Source: Paragonimus skrjabini miyazakii (Eukaryota; Platyhelminthes; Trematoda; Plagiorchiida; Troglotrematidae). Taken from it: 64,000 nt of DNA. The stretch spans positions 105,415 to 169,414 of the forward strand of contig JTDE01021160.1 in the NCBI GenBank assembly GCA_014338405.1, read 5' to 3'. Below the pieces are notes generated by a model that ran no database searches, had not been told where the DNA came from, and saw only the letters and a program-made list of their open reading frames with translations. Both the position numbers and the translations under genes were made by a program. Positions 11,833-23,930 of the stretch are shown here, in pieces; positions within the stretch are counted from its first letter, which is position 1, and the number at the start of each line of letters is the position of its first letter.

Positions 11833-12212
11833 TGGCCCCTTTCAAGAAGCAGCAATATGCTCGAGTTTCGCTTTCATTAGAGCTCGTCAGTAGTGCATAT
11901 CCTCGCCACTGTCGGGATTAGAACTCCGGCCACGCTTTCATCAGGCAACCGTGTTGACCACAGCACCACTGATCTCACATTAGGCATGACCGAATAATCA
12001 TATGTTAACACTCAACCACTTTCGCTTGTGAGTAATGGTCACGTTGCTCGATCGTCTCGATTAGAGACAGTTACTGTCTGTTAACTCCAATCGATAACCC
12101 CGCGATTAGGACTTTCCAGACATCGAAATCTCCGGTCTCATTAAACCTACTAAGCGATATTTTAGATTACTGATGAGTAGTCGGTGTCCTGGTTAATTTC
12201 AAGCTGAACATG
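11833..12212 (-). mobile_element. family A retroposon, minus copy
   Basis: A nearly full family A unit on the minus strand. On the plus strand it starts GCCCCTTTCAAGAAGCAGC and ends near TTTCAAGCTGAACAT. On the element's own strand it carries the tRNA-like promoter (GTGGTGCTGTGGTCAACACGG and GGAGTTCTAATCCC), a hammerhead core, and the 3' body. It shares the CTCGAGCATATTGCTG variant with the copy at 8.3 kb, so these two form a subfamily distinct from copies ending TCTAGTGCTTC. Confidence 0.7.
11850..11896 (-). ncRNA. hammerhead-like ribozyme core, family A minus copy
   Basis: On the minus strand: GCACTA, CTGACGA (plus positions 11,884-11,890), stem II GCTCT-AATG-AAAGC (four of five pairs), GAAA (plus positions 11,866-11,869), then CTCGAG. 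The catalytic strands are intact and stem II is nearly so. The 3' half of stem I (ATATTGC) pairs poorly with GCACTA, so activity in cis is uncertain. Confidence 0.5.
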
Positions 12213-15200
12213 ATAGTATTAATTTCATCAATTTCTCAATGGGGTATCTAACGAGTAGCCTGCTTTGAACAAGCTAATGATACGTTCATACAGGAGAAAA
12301 AAGTGGACGACAGTCAGCTCTTAAAGTAACTGAAACATAACAAACTTCAGATGTTTATGCCTTTAAGAAAGTCACTTCTCAGCTAGACTGTGAAAGAGTG
12401 GAATATCCGTGGGAAGTAGGTTCGCCGGCTGATTTAAGCTCAGAGAAGTGTAGCCAAAATGGTTGCCCAATATTTCTACTGAAATACACATGTCTGAAAT
12501 GAGGTTCATTCTCATAGACATAACAACATCTCATCCGGCCAAGTCTCGTTTTGTAAATGTTCAAGTCGGATTAGGAACTCTCAAAGTCTTCACCGTCGGA
12601 TACACTTACACCTCGGTCATGTAAACAACTGCTTCGGATATAACGTTTGTCACAACAAAGACCCACAATGAAAGACTCATTACGTTCATTCCCACGATTC
12701 ATATAATCATTGGAAAACATCAGACAATCGCTGTAAAGTAGGTACATATAGTAGTAGATAATTAACGTCAGTAAATAACGTCACTACTCTGCCCGTATCA
12801 ATAGTAGGTTCCTTATCAATCTGTTGTCTGTCTGTTCAGCAATTCCCAGTGAAAGATTTTCGCATCCACAAAGCTGAAGCAAGTCTCTGAACGCGCACGA
12901 ACAAAAATTGAACGCTGGTCCCAAAGCAGCCCGATTTAACAAAAGTTTTGGTGCAAAACAAGTGACTTGGCAATTTCCATCAGTTTATCCAATTCTGTCG
13001 TTTCGTATTTTTTTACTCTCTACTCCCGTTCTTCCCACGCACACACCCACACCCGAACTTTCCGTTCAACGGGGAATTTTTATCGTCTGGCTGCTTAGCA
13101 TAAATTAAAGACGGCTGAATTGGAACTTGTGGGTGGACGTTTTGCTAGTCGTCCGTAGACAATATCCAGTAAGCTATTGTATCTTTATAAGTAACTCTAC
13201 ACTTGCTACATTTTATCGTGTATCCGACACAGTCTACTGCTTCACAGTTGTTTTCATATGTAAGAGTTATGCCTTTCACAGCAATGTGTGTAAACAGGAT
13301 AAAAGGGGGGGTACTAGATTATCGAAACTGGTCACCTTGTACTAGGCTGAGTGAATATGGTCCACTCCAGAATAACATTGCGTAATTAGAAGGGTCAAAA
13401 TAACAGTACTGACTTCCGGTTAATGTGCTACCAGGAGGAACCATTAATTACTGACAAACGACACGAAACAACGATCTAATAATGATCCACTCGTTCCCAG
13501 TCTTGGTCGTGAGGAGATCATAATAACTGCAGAAGTATACGTCTGAAGTGTGACTAGCGTGGATTTGTCATTGATCACTATGTTAACCACAGTTAATCAC
13601 TTCATATAATACAAGTCCCCAATTCGGCTTGACAGCGGAAAACGTTTCGGAAATCAGTCATCCATGCACTGTTCGAACTGTAGGACTTAGCCTTCGTTAA
13701 CATTCATTGGTTAGTGTACATCACCTCTCGTATGACTAAATAGTTCTTCTTTTGTCAGCACTTCTGAGGTTTGCAAGTTTTCTTCATTAGTAACCTAAGT
13801 ACAAGCATAAATAGACACATTGATGTTAACCAGTGTAATCTACAGGAATAAAGAAGTAATCTATTTCATTGTATTTTCAGAACCATATATAACGGCATGT
13901 AAATGTATTGTGTTCTCACACTATTCAAAACTATTTTGAATTATTTTTGCCCCAAAACAATTACATTTTTACTTATCAAGTTAACAGGCAAAACTAAGAT
14001 CAAATTGTATTCTCGACTAACTCAGATAAGTATAGTGTGCCAACACTATGACGCTTAAATGTTCAGCTCATATATGCATCAACTGGTTGACTAGTGGATT
14101 TTGTACTCAAGGGTAGGTATATCACCTTGATTGATCACAAACTATCAAGCTCTGTGTATGTCCTGGGTTGAGTGTTTAGGTCCTAGAGTTTTAAACAGTA
14201 TTTGCAATCAAGGATAGAAGTCGTTCTTCAAGTTGACCTAAAATCAACTCATTAATAGCCACCAAAGTCAATACTGTTGACTGCATTTATTAACGAGGTT
14301 GGTGGATAGCTCAGTTTGCTCACTAACACATTCACAAAGAATGTTACTTATCACGGAACGTACAAACTGACACAAACAGTGCACTGATACACCCCATACC
14401 GTTCGGGTCACGTGAATTAAATGGGCGAAACCGTGATTGTAAGCACGCTACAAACTACTTCAAGTAATGAAATAATGCGTATATTTTACATATTTCAATA
14501 ACTAATGGTCGTGGTTTCCGAATCAATCCAAGTACCTAACTACATCATTTTATGTAGCGGTGCGGTATATCATTTTTTGGAACAGTTAGAAAATGACAAC
14601 TTAACCTGGTAAAGAAGTAGCCGGAAGTTATCGTTTATATTTCACAAACGTTACTCACATTCTACTACTGGTCCCGTCCTCACTTTGATTAATTAGGCAG
14701 AATTGATTATTGGAGAGCGCTTTGCCCTTTGGAAATTAAAACATTGTCAGTATTCATTCGCCCGGTCACCAATCCTTCATCGATCATGGAATGAGTATTG
14801 TAGTCCTTGTTATGTCACAACTATGAAGCAGATTGATAACACGTTCCTTAAATTGTGAGGTTTTTGTTTCCAAACTGAAAGCAGTCAGTTGTCTGTTGTT
14901 AACCCACCATCAGGCATGCATCCATCACAATTAACGTAGAACCTGGAAGAGATATGTGTAGACGGCTGCACTTAAAAACTATTGACGATATTTTGGGCAG
15001 ATGTTTTGACGTAGTTAGGTCTCAATGGCACTAGGCACATTGTAAAATTAAATGTATGACTTGTGGGTAAGTTTGAAAGTGATGGTTTGTATACCAAAGT
15101 AGTCCAGAATAAAATTCTACCACTGACTCACAAGACTCGGATTCGATTCCGTCGTGTACCTGGTATCACCAAGGTTGCACTAGGTAAAAACAGCTGTCCA

Positions 15201-15525
15201 CCGCTTTTCTGGTGTTTACTGAGACCAACTCTTCACGAAACGACACACAATGTTTTGTCAGTTGTCTGGTAAAACACACCTCCTGCCAAAAACTGCTAAT
15301 CCTGGAAGATGGTCCACGTGAGGTTCATGATACTGTACAGGAACTCACCAGTCGCGTTTTCTGTTCTGTGAAGCTTTTATGACCCCTGCATTTCAGAGAA
15401 CACGAGAATCTCGATGACATTTAACTAAGACTATTAGACGGTGTTAACAGACTTTTAATTCATGGTCAACAGATTTTTGCAACCTGGTGAAGTGGGTGTC
15501 TTGCAATCGTTTGTGGGTGGTGCAG
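12213..15525. other. mostly unassigned; weak exon signals
   Basis: Two splice-bounded pieces are worth noting. At 13,791-13,851 a strong acceptor (CAAGTTTTCTTCATTAG) leads into 19 open codons whose stop overlaps AATAAA. At 15,027-15,058 a short stretch encoding HCKIKCMTC runs into an excellent donor (GTAAGTTTG) at 15,059. Neither could be joined to a gene by phase. No repeats were recognised here. Confidence 0.25.
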
Positions 15526-15684
15526 GTGTTAGAACTGCGAAAAGCAGCCGACATGGTCTACTATCTTCTATACAATACAGTACGCGGGTATGTGCAATAT
15601 CATTATACCACATCAAGTTTTGCCGGTTGTCATTGGATAGACATGACAACCTCTATGGCACCCTTGAGTAATGTTTACCAGTGA
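15526..15684 (+). CDS. candidate exon, unknown product
   Basis: An acceptor (TTTGTGGGTGGTGCAG) leads into 52 open codons ending in TGA at 15,682-15,684. The translation is protein-like (VLELRKAADMVYYLL near the start, then GYVQYHYTTSSFAGCHW). A GTAATG donor at 15,667 could end the exon earlier. Other frames over the same bases are also open for 60 or more codons, which weakens the case. No family recognised. Confidence 0.2.
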   Translation: MLELRKAADMVYYLLYNTVRGYVQYHYTTSSFAGCHWIDMTTSMAPLSNVYQ

Positions 15685-17024
15685 CTCAACAAACTGCCTA
15701 TCATAGATGGTTTTGTCGTACTGGTCGTATATTGCAAACCACAACTCATAAAGTAACCTGTACACAAAAGGCAAAAAGATCGGGTTTTCAGTTTATTTAA
15801 AGAAATGTTTTACATCGGTTTAACAGATCACATCAAGTTAGACAAACTGTCTTTCATTACGTCGTTGAAATAAATATCGCTAGTAATTTCAATGTTGCCA
15901 TATAAATCATCAACAGATTTCTTCGATGGTTTTCTGTTCTCATCTCCACAAAGTCTTACTTAAGTAGATTCTATTTTGGCGTCCCAAAAATGGTGTTACT
16001 ATGTGTACCTCTTCGATAACCAAAGGCCCATGTGCCACATTTTTATTCAGCACTAATTTTTCCTCTTTCACTGTCATCGAAGTGTTCGAATTCCCCGACG
16101 TCACAAAGCAATCACAGACTGAAGTTCACAAAGCACTCATAGCAACTTATGTAAAAATTAGACCGAAAGACACACAAATGGAAGTTAGTTTACAGACAAG
16201 TTAATAGATTCTCTCCACCCCTTTAAAACTGTTTGGTATTAATTTCGCGCACATGCCTGCTGGTTGAAGAGCTATGCAAGTTTAAAATTCAAATCAAAGG
16301 TAGAAACGTTATGTTGGTTGTTTTTATTTGCTATCGAACGTGTCCTCGAACTTTCATACTTGAAATCCAGCCTACAACTTAACGAGGTTCCAGTTAAGCG
16401 TCAAGTCTACTTCTGTCCGACTTCGTATGGTTGACTGGTGTTTGTTTTATCACTCTTCGCATGTCAACCTGCTACTTCAGTGATGGTTTGTTCAATTTTT
16501 AGTGTTGAGTCCGAATTCTAATAAATTCTTACGTCTGCTATGAAGTGTTCTAGCCAAATTCAGATCAATTGTTCCCCAATCAGAACGACGGGGTAGTAGG
16601 CCAGTGTTAATCTCGTTAAATGAAGACCGCTATTTGGGCTATTTATCTAAATCATCATTTTTTGGAATCCAGTCAAAAGTTAGACGAGGTGGAGAATGAA
16701 TAATAAGGAAACAAATTAAGCCGAATTAGTCACTACAAAGCAAAGAATAATCGTCTATATACCAGTTAATCAGAACTTCTAGTGTTTCTTCATACCTACG
16801 TTTAAATCAGTCAACTAATCATGGAAAGATCGTAAGGACAAGTTAACGGTAAGCATTTTGGTCACGGTTTGGAAGTCAGACGTGATGCATTGTCAACACG
16901 TTTGTTAGGGCAAACAACCGACAGTAAGAGTTGACAGTATTAAACATGACGAACAAGTTACACAGTAGTGTTTCTAAGGTGCAGGAACAAGTACATCATA
17001 AGTTACTAATAAGTATTTTGGCAG
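15685..17024. other. unassigned sequence
   Basis: AT-rich, with one 67-codon open frame (16,001-16,204) that has no splice or homology support. No repeat is recognised before the SINE cluster at 17.0 kb. Confidence 0.3.
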
Positions 17025-17350
17025 ATTTGATAATTTAGAAGAGATCCATTTGCAAAAAATCTGCACTTCAGCTGGTTTCGAACCAGCGATAGAAACAACA
17101 TGACCGAACGTGGTAAATGCTCTACCAGCTGAGCTACGAAGCCACGCCGGAAGCTCAGATATTTCAAATTTGAACCAAGTTACCCACCCAACCAACTGTG
17201 TTATATGCAATCCACCAAATGATCCAGCCGATTGACGGCCCAAACAGGATTTCTCAATCAGTTCACGTTGGAATCCACCACTGCCTCAGATGGGCATTGA
17301 TATTGAACTACTGATAAGTAGTTTGGTAGATTCGATAATTTAGAAGAGTA
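17025..17350 (-). mobile_element. family B SINE, minus copy with a second truncated copy
   Basis: The tRNA-like core on the minus strand has the A box TAGCTCAGCTGGTAGAGC and B box GGTTCGAAACC, then GAAGTGCAG and the tail ending in ATCTCTTCTAAATTATC. The 5' body runs to about 17,290. At 17,306-17,350 the tail motif (ATAAGTAGTTTGGTAGATTCGATAATTTAGAAGAG) appears again, so a second minus copy was truncated or interrupted here. An 89-codon minus open frame in this piece is only SINE translation. Confidence 0.75.
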
Positions 17351-17510
17351 TCCAGAGTGAACTGATCGATAAATCCTAATTGGGCAGACAATCGGCTGGA
17401 TATTTTGTATTCCATATGACACACTCGGTTGAGTGGGTAACTAGGTCAAAATATGAAATCTCTGAGCTTCTTGTGTGGTTTCGTAGCTCAGCTGGTACAG
17501 CATCATAACT
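17351..17510 (+). mobile_element. family B SINE, plus partial copy, inverted against its neighbour
   Basis: Contains the family B 5' body (TCCATATGACACACTCGG..GGGTAAC) and the A box (TTTCGTAGCTCAGCTGGTACAGC), then loses similarity before the B box. With the minus copy directly upstream it forms a head-to-head inverted pair. Confidence 0.65.
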
Positions 17511-17667
17511 TGTCAATATTTCCTCATATTTCTGCTAGTGTGCTGTGTGACGAACTGGTTTAACGACTGGCATTTCGATAAACTAGTAAGTTTAATCGGC
17601 AACTAGCTCGTGTTGATCGCCTTTGGATGAGCCTCATTCTGACTGCTAATATAGTTAACATAAAACC

Positions 17668-17690
17668 ATATATATATATATATATATATA
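17668..17690. repeat. (AT)n microsatellite
   Basis: A 23-base perfect AT dinucleotide run. A similar run occurs at 20.4 kb. Confidence 0.9.
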
Positions 17691-18144
17691 CAATGGAAGC
17701 TGAAGAGAACAACCTGTAGCAGCTTTTGACATAGGTTTATTAAAGAAGTTAATCAGACAATTTAACCGGAACTGGTAAAACTGAACATTCTTGATGGGAC
17801 ACACGCTCTACATCTACCTAAGTAAAGGAAATCGTGTTGCTTCTGTTATACAGGATGATCTTCAGTCAACCATCCGATGAAATTTAATGCTTGATGAAAA
17901 TCGCAATCAATCGCAATACTTATTAAACATTCATTAAACAAATCACATATTTACTAACCAGACAACTTTGGAGGCAAAGTCTGGTGAACTAGGAGAACCG
18001 TGCGCAAACTGCAATCACGGATTAGCCAATAGCTGTCAATTTGAGTCGAGTTTAGCATTACATGACAGCTACAAGCAAAATACTTAGCAAAATTCTGTAA
18101 AATACGTCTATTGTTCACAACTTATCAAGGAAATTTAGTGCCGC

Positions 18145-18428
18145 ATGGTTCTAAAAACCAGACGGCTGCGCAGTTGTCAAGTTTTTCAGACGCATTCAAA
18201 GTTAACTGAAACAGTGCCAGTGCCATCGTTGAGCTGGAATGCTCAAATTTTGCTTCTTGTGAGTGTGTACATTTGTGAAGTTACATGTGGGCTAGTTCGC
18301 AAAGACAATGCATCCACTCACCCGTTTCTTATTATGCGTCGATGGATTACGGCCATCGTGGAGAAAATGACTGGAGTTGCCTGGGGAAGGGATACCGTTC
18401 ATCCAGTTTCTTCGTCTTTCTGGAGACA
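18145..18428 (+). CDS. candidate gene 2, possible first exon
   Basis: An ATG-led open frame that can end at AGACA/GTGAGC (phase 2, 18,428) before its stop. It has a hydrophobic stretch (AQILLLVSVYICEVTCG) at residues 33-49, possibly a membrane segment. Joining it to the 33-nt exon at 18,594 keeps frame. An alternative donor at CTT/GTGAGTG near 18,258 would end in phase 0 and fit the exon at 19,159 directly. The product is not recognised, and the model is tentative because open frames of this length can be chance. Confidence 0.22.
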
Positions 18429-18593
18429 GTGAGCATTGATTCACTCTGACCAGCTGTCATGTGTAGAATTCTTCTTCCAAAATTCCTATTTACCACGAAG
18501 GAACTATTCAGTCCAAGCTTCTGTTTTGCTTGTTTTAATTAAACTGATGTAACATGTGTGAATCCAAAGATTAGCTGTCTTCTCTTGGTTCAG

Positions 18594-18626
18594 TTGCACT
18601 TCGCAACTTATGATCAGTGATGAAAT
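18594..18626 (+). CDS. candidate gene 2, possible 33-nt micro-exon
   Basis: Bounded by a very strong acceptor (CTGTCTTCTCTTGGTTCAG) and a good donor (AAAT/GTGAGAAAT). The only frame that stays open begins in phase 2 and ends in phase 2, so the exon is symmetric (33 nt). It encodes CTSQLMISDE. Symmetric micro-exons are typical of trematode micro-exon genes, but one exon is not enough to call that family. Confidence 0.25.
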
Positions 18627-19158
18627 GTGAGAAATTTCACAAGACAATATACAAAATAAGTTGGAACCATGATTTGACACGTTTGTTCGTTCGACCTAGA
18701 CCAGAAATACATTCGCATGGCTGAAAACTGACAATTTCTCTCATTCTTTTTTTAATGGTATAGAGAGCATTTATGCTTTCCCGGATTACATCTATCATGT
18801 CCATTACAACCAAAAACTTATTTGTGAGTTCAAAATTTTTAAATACATTAATAACTATCAATATGATAACGGAGTCCAGCTAAAATCCACATTACTTATA
18901 AGGGTTCCGTTTTCAGGTGCTTAATACAAACGCTTAACTGTAGACGCCTGAGCAATAAACGTTCAGTAAATTTTATTCTGACCGATTAGAGGGAAAACGT
19001 TAGCTTGGAATCGGATGCATGATAGTTAACCAATAGACGGTTTCTGATCAAAGATCTAGTCCATTAAGTTGTTGACAAGTATATTTAGTGAGAGAGACTT
19101 TAATAGGTGGCTTCATCAACATCTCGAGGATAGACCTAATAGATGTTATTTATTTCAG

Positions 19159-19211
19159 TGCCGTTTAGGAGATCTCGGTCACTCCGTTGATGACCAATGT
19201 GGCTGTAGCCG
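19159..19211 (+). CDS. candidate gene 2, internal exon (53 nt)
   Basis: A textbook short exon: acceptor TTATTTATTTCAG, 53 bases, donor CCG/GTAAGTTTT. Only one frame is open, and it encodes CRLGDLGHSVDDQCGCS, cysteine-rich and probably extracellular or metal-binding. It starts in phase 0 and ends with two bases of an Arg codon. The next two exons match this phase, which is the reason for treating 19,159-19,505 as one gene. No domain family is recognised. Confidence 0.4.
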
Positions 19212-19319
19212 GTAAGTTTTACTCTTGCAAATTTGCCAATAATACGTAGCCGTATAGTTTAACATGAGCTATCCAACATAGTGTACTTGCGTTATTCGGT
19301 TCCTAAATCGAATTTTTAG

Positions 19320-19354
19320 TCATCCTAAATTTTTCATCCCAAATGAGTTCACAA
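19320..19354 (+). CDS. candidate gene 2, internal exon (35 nt)
   Basis: Follows a 108-nt intron, with acceptor TCGAATTTTTAG. One base completes the Arg codon, then HPKFFIPNEFT is read in frame up to a donor ACAA/GTGAGG (phase 1). Length, phase and signals are consistent with both neighbours. Confidence 0.35.
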
Positions 19355-19419
19355 GTGAGGTCTAACATTGTAAGTACGCAACCAGTAAATATATCATTTG
19401 ATCTTCTTGTTCGTTATAG

Positions 19420-19505
19420 CAAATGAAAAGATTATCTTAAGCAGACACAGTGGTAAAGTAGCAATAATCGTTGTCCCAACCTGTGTTATCAAACGACGAC
19501 TGTGA
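19420..19505 (+). CDS. candidate gene 2, last exon
   Basis: A strong acceptor (CTTCTTGTTCGTTATAG) is followed by CA, completing a Thr codon, then 27 open codons (NEKIILSRHSGKVAIIVV, then PTCVIKRRL) and TGA. A weak donor (CAGTG/GTAAAG) lies inside, so the exon could end earlier. No AATAAA lies close downstream. The product is unknown. Confidence 0.3.
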
Positions 19506-20415
19506 AACGGCAGTCGCTTCATCCATTCTTGTCGCTCGCGTAGAAACAAGTTGATGTATCGTAATGCTAAATGAAGCCACAGGATCGATGGAACGCGCAG
19601 TCAATCCCAGATTTATGGTGTTTAAAGACTTCTGCTAATGTCTGCCATCCTGTAGGTTGTTCTGTGATTGTGTAACAATCACAATGGAACACGGTGACTA
19701 ATCCTCGCACTAGGAGATATATCGTCGTGATGGGTACTAATGTAGCTGCTGCCAATCATTTCAAACTAGGTTTTCTGAGTTCTTTACACACATCTTGTCA
19801 GCGACAAATTGAACTTTTTCAAAACGCTGTGAAATAACTAATCTCCACAATAGTAATAAGAATGGAATGTTCTCGCAGAAGCACGGGATTCTTTCAAGTC
19901 GCTGTTTACCAGCACGCCTCTGACATACAGAAAATACTATTGATGACCTCCCATAGCAAAAATGAACAGTTGTATACTGATCACCATGTGAGACATTTAA
20001 TTAGGATTTCGGATTTTGGATCCTAACGTATATCGATAGTTTCTGCAAGAACAGCATGTTCATAGTTGTCATTTTTTTCGCCAGTTTTGGTCGAATGACA
20101 TCATTAGATTTCAGGGCGACATCGTTTATTAAAGCAAAAACAGGTCTATAAGTTCGATCAAGTGAAGACCTAAAACATAACACGACTAAGTTGTCAGACA
20201 ATCTGTCTTAATTAGGAGGGAGTAGTAAAAACGATTTTAGGCAACAACAGTCAGCTGTACTCGTATTAAAACATAGACCCATCAGTTATGTTACGACTTT
20301 TCAATGGTTTAATTCTGAATGAGTTGTAATAAAAAAGACATGTTCACATTTTGTAGTAGGGTCAACAACTGGCGTCAACAAAACAGTTATTATTACGTTA
20401 CATCCATCACTTTTG

Positions 20416-20439
20416 TATATATATATATATATATATATA
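20416..20439. repeat. (TA)n microsatellite
   Basis: A 24-base perfect TA run. Long open frames on both strands here read through the run (IYIYIYIY) and are not genes. Confidence 0.9.
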
Positions 20440-21370
20440 GGATAATTTGTTCCTATCCACTGGGAAACAAATGGTGTGTTGATAAAATGCACTCGCGTTT
20501 GCAAGGGCACAGTTTGACGATAAGTGACAGTCAGAACGCTATTGATAATTTCCAAAAACAGCGAAGCTCATGTCTATTTCTTCCTATCGAAATTGACATG
20601 GTGTAAAGGTATACCTTAATGTAAAAAATGCAAGTGAATGTGAGTGATATTTCACTTAAAACAAACTCAGCAATCGGCGCAACTCAGTTTTCTATGCATA
20701 CACTTTAAACTAGTAGCTATTGGTTTTTTGGAGCTACACTGAATTTCTTATTCTGAAACATTTTTGTGACAATGGAATGAAGTGGAAATCGTGGAGGTAG
20801 TCACTGCAGACACAGGAAGATGGACAAGTTAGCTGGTCATTTTTGTCCTCAAATATAAGTCATGTAGCCATATAACTTTTTCAAACGAGAAGGTACGATG
20901 GGTATACACACAGCGGACTCAACAACAAGTATGTTCTAGTGGATACTGTGCTAGTTGTGCCAGTGGCTAAGAACATTTCAAACAGGACCATTGGTTTATT
21001 TCGTGTTTGGAGACCTTAAATTTGTTAGCAACCGGATGACAGCCAACTTGGTGAAGGACGTGCATAACTTTGCAGTTAAAGGCTTTGGACGGTAATCGAT
21101 TAGCTAAGCTGAACTAGACTGTTCTGAATTGCATTCACATTCCACGGACACTGTACACCTCGGTTGTGCAATTCAAGGACGACTACATGGAATGACGAAA
21201 AGTCCATGGTGGACCCTCTGTGGAACTTGTAACATGCAAGCCGGTCGTTTAAACTCTGATTTGTCCGTTACACTTACGAACCAACTTCAGGGCAACGTGG
21301 AGAGATCAGGGGGACAGCATTCTTCCGAAGTAGGGGTTCCAACAAGTCCCGTAAAAGGATACAACAAGGA

Positions 21371-21514
21371 ACAAGCATGAGCCAAAGGCCCAGTAAGCCA
21401 TGCACACGACTTACACAAACGGAGACTAAAACGGCGCTGACAACACAGCAGCACGCTCCGTTACACAATTCAAATTCAACCTGTGCGTGCTTGCTGGTTT
21501 CGACTGCACGTTAC
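21371..21514 (+). repeat. repeat C, copy 1 (144 bp)
   Basis: This 144-bp segment, starting ACAAGCATGAGCC and ending GACTGCACGTTAC, matches 47,961-48,104 along its whole length without gaps, at roughly 85% identity by eye. Similarity stops sharply at both ends. It belongs to no family I recognise. Copy 2 lies 1.1 kb upstream of the Penelope-like remnants at 49.2 kb. Confidence 0.75.
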
Positions 21515-21522
21515 AAAATCTG

Positions 21523-23659
21523 TATTGGTTGTAGAGCCGTTTAAAAACTGGTCACCCACTTTGAACTTGAACCTACATCTGGCCAAATACTTTTTAAGAT
21601 ACCCAAATATTAGGCGCATGAGGTCGATATGTTGCAAGCGTCAATATCCTATCCGTTTTCCTGGTCATTTTACTTTAATTTTGGTTTACATAGCAATCCA
21701 ATTCGAGCAACTGTCTGTGGTCTGCATTTAGCTTGATGGATTTATAGTAACCGAACTTCCCTTCGTCAAATCTTCCAAATTTAAGGATGGTGGTCAATTC
21801 ATTTGTGTTCTATCATTATGAACACCTCACGTATCGTTTATAAATGCGGTTATTTGCAGGACACATAATGATCCTCAGGAATACACCTAATACGAAGCAC
21901 GTTATAGAGTAAGGCGTTATGATAGACATAAAAATTCCATGGAGTTTTTTGTAGGTCATGCTATCGCAGAAATTTGTGTGTTGTCGTCTCCTGAGGCCCT
22001 ATTTCTACAGCTTTCCAAGCGATAAAGGTTTCCATACTCTATTATCGATGTAATACTTCATAGTAAAATTGGAATAATTAACCGACTGTAGCATGGGCTG
22101 CCACCGTGTTTGCCACAACAGCCAGGATCAGTCCTATAAGTTGCAAATCGTTTACAGTTGATCGCAACTGTTACCTTCTCATGGAATTTCCATTCACCCC
22201 CTTTCGAACAGAAGCATTATGCTCCAGGATCGCCCTTGTTACACCCCGTCAATTTTCTTGTTGTGATGGTCTGTTAGTGTGATTTAAATATAGCGAACTA
22301 CTTTCGATTTGTTAGTAATAAGGTATTTTCACAACATTTGCTGACCTTAATTGTGGAAATTTAAAATGTCGTTCGACCCTCACGCGTTTGTCCGATTACA
22401 TAGGCAGCAGATTCACGGTCGACAAGGGAAATAGTTTAGTTAAACACGAGGTGAATAATTACAGGTTAAACTAATCGAACGTTAATAAGACAATTTTGTT
22501 ATTCACTATAGTGCTACATTAATAGAAAAGATATTGTATGCATAATATGTATCATGCATATATAATATACATATGTATAATATATGCACAGTAGATAACA
22601 CATGCATTAGAAGAAAAGATATATAAATATTTTTATTACTGACGGGGTTAGGTATAATTAGTGAGGTCCGAAATGGAGAAATCCACAGCTGAATAACTTG
22701 CAACCTCTATCATAAACATCCCCCGTTTAATCGGACAATATGAGGCAAGAGAATACACATACATCCTTAGGAAGGAAGTGATTAGCTGAACTTTGAAAAT
22801 AATGTTTTAAAGTGCTCACGGCGCATCTCAGCAAGTCAAGCTTCATACCTGTTCAAGTTAATAGTATAACTTCCAATTAATCTACGATGGTCTACAGAAA
22901 TTAGTGACGGGAGTTATCATAACGATTTGAGGCAGACAGCGGGCCGTAAAACGATTAGCTCTCCTCAAGTTATGTACAACCTAAGAGATATTAACACCGA
23001 GTGCGATACTTCCTTACGTAGCCGGCGATAAAAGCGCTTCCCAAGGCTTCGGCTGATGGGGCTGGATGAAGAGATGCAGGATTACATACTTACAATAAGT
23101 TTTCTGCATAAAATCACCCATGCGGGTACCGTGGTACAGGCCATCGTTGAACCTGTCATTAGTCCACGGAGTGACGTAAATAAAAAACAAAAAGGACAGT
23201 TACCACATGATCCCGGCCGATTATTCAAGTCAAACCACCAGCAGGATTTCTCGTACATTACCATTTCATAATCAGCAAATCTGCCAAGCAATTTATCATT
23301 AAATAATTGAACCTCACAAACATGAGCCGTCGATCATTCGAATGCATATCCTTCCGTGAATTCAACACACTGGCCTATTGAGAGTGATGTCAGACATTTA
23401 CGTTGACGGTCGCGCACTTCTCAATCGCGTAGGCAGCTTCTCCCTACCACGACCGGTGAAATCACCAAAGTTATCGTATCCAGTAACCGTGTCATCATCT
23501 GGCCGACTTCCAAACATCAACTGTCGCTTTGCAATTGGGCAACCATCCTCCCAGCACTCGGTCCATCTGGTTAGACATTCGTGAACGGGAAGACGGAGTC
23601 CCTGTACATGCTTATACTTCGCATTCAGAGTGGGTATAAACTAATTTCACTGACTTCTA
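21523..23659. other. unassigned sequence
   Basis: From 21,523 to 21,812 the plus strand reads in one frame with a single TAG at 21,729. The TAG could be an acceptor (CTGTCTGTGGTCTGCATTTAG) followed by LDGFIVTELPFVKSSKFKDG. At 22,530-22,585 there is an AT-rich zone with nested palindromes (ATATAATATACATATGTATAATATAT). Two open frames at 23,056 and 23,378 lack support. Confidence 0.25.
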
Positions 23660-23930
23660 ATACTAATGAGCAATTTGGCTAATTTGATGATTTAGATGAG
23701 ATCCAATTGTGAAAAGTCAGGGCTTCGACTGGATTCGAACCAACGACGGAAACACCATGCCTAAATGCGGCAAGCACTCTACCAGCTGAGCTACAAGGCC
23801 ACGCTAGGAGTCTGGAAATTTCACACTTGGACTCTTTTACCCACTATCTCATATGAGATCCACCAAAGGATACAGGGATCGACTGCCTTGTCAGGATTTC
23901 TGTAACAATTCACGTTGAAACCCCCCAACT
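23660..23930 (-). mobile_element. family B SINE, minus full copy
   Basis: Full layout on the minus strand: the 5' body with CATATGAGATAGTGGGTAAAAGAG, A box (TAGCTCAGCTGGTAGAGTGC), B box (GGTTCGAATCC), then GAAGCCCTGAC and the tail TTTTCACAATTGGATCTCAT. It abuts a plus copy head to head. Confidence 0.8.

Noticed and set aside
20301..20606. Open frames of 84 and 95 codons over the TA microsatellite
   Set aside because: They depend on the dinucleotide run and have no splice or composition support.
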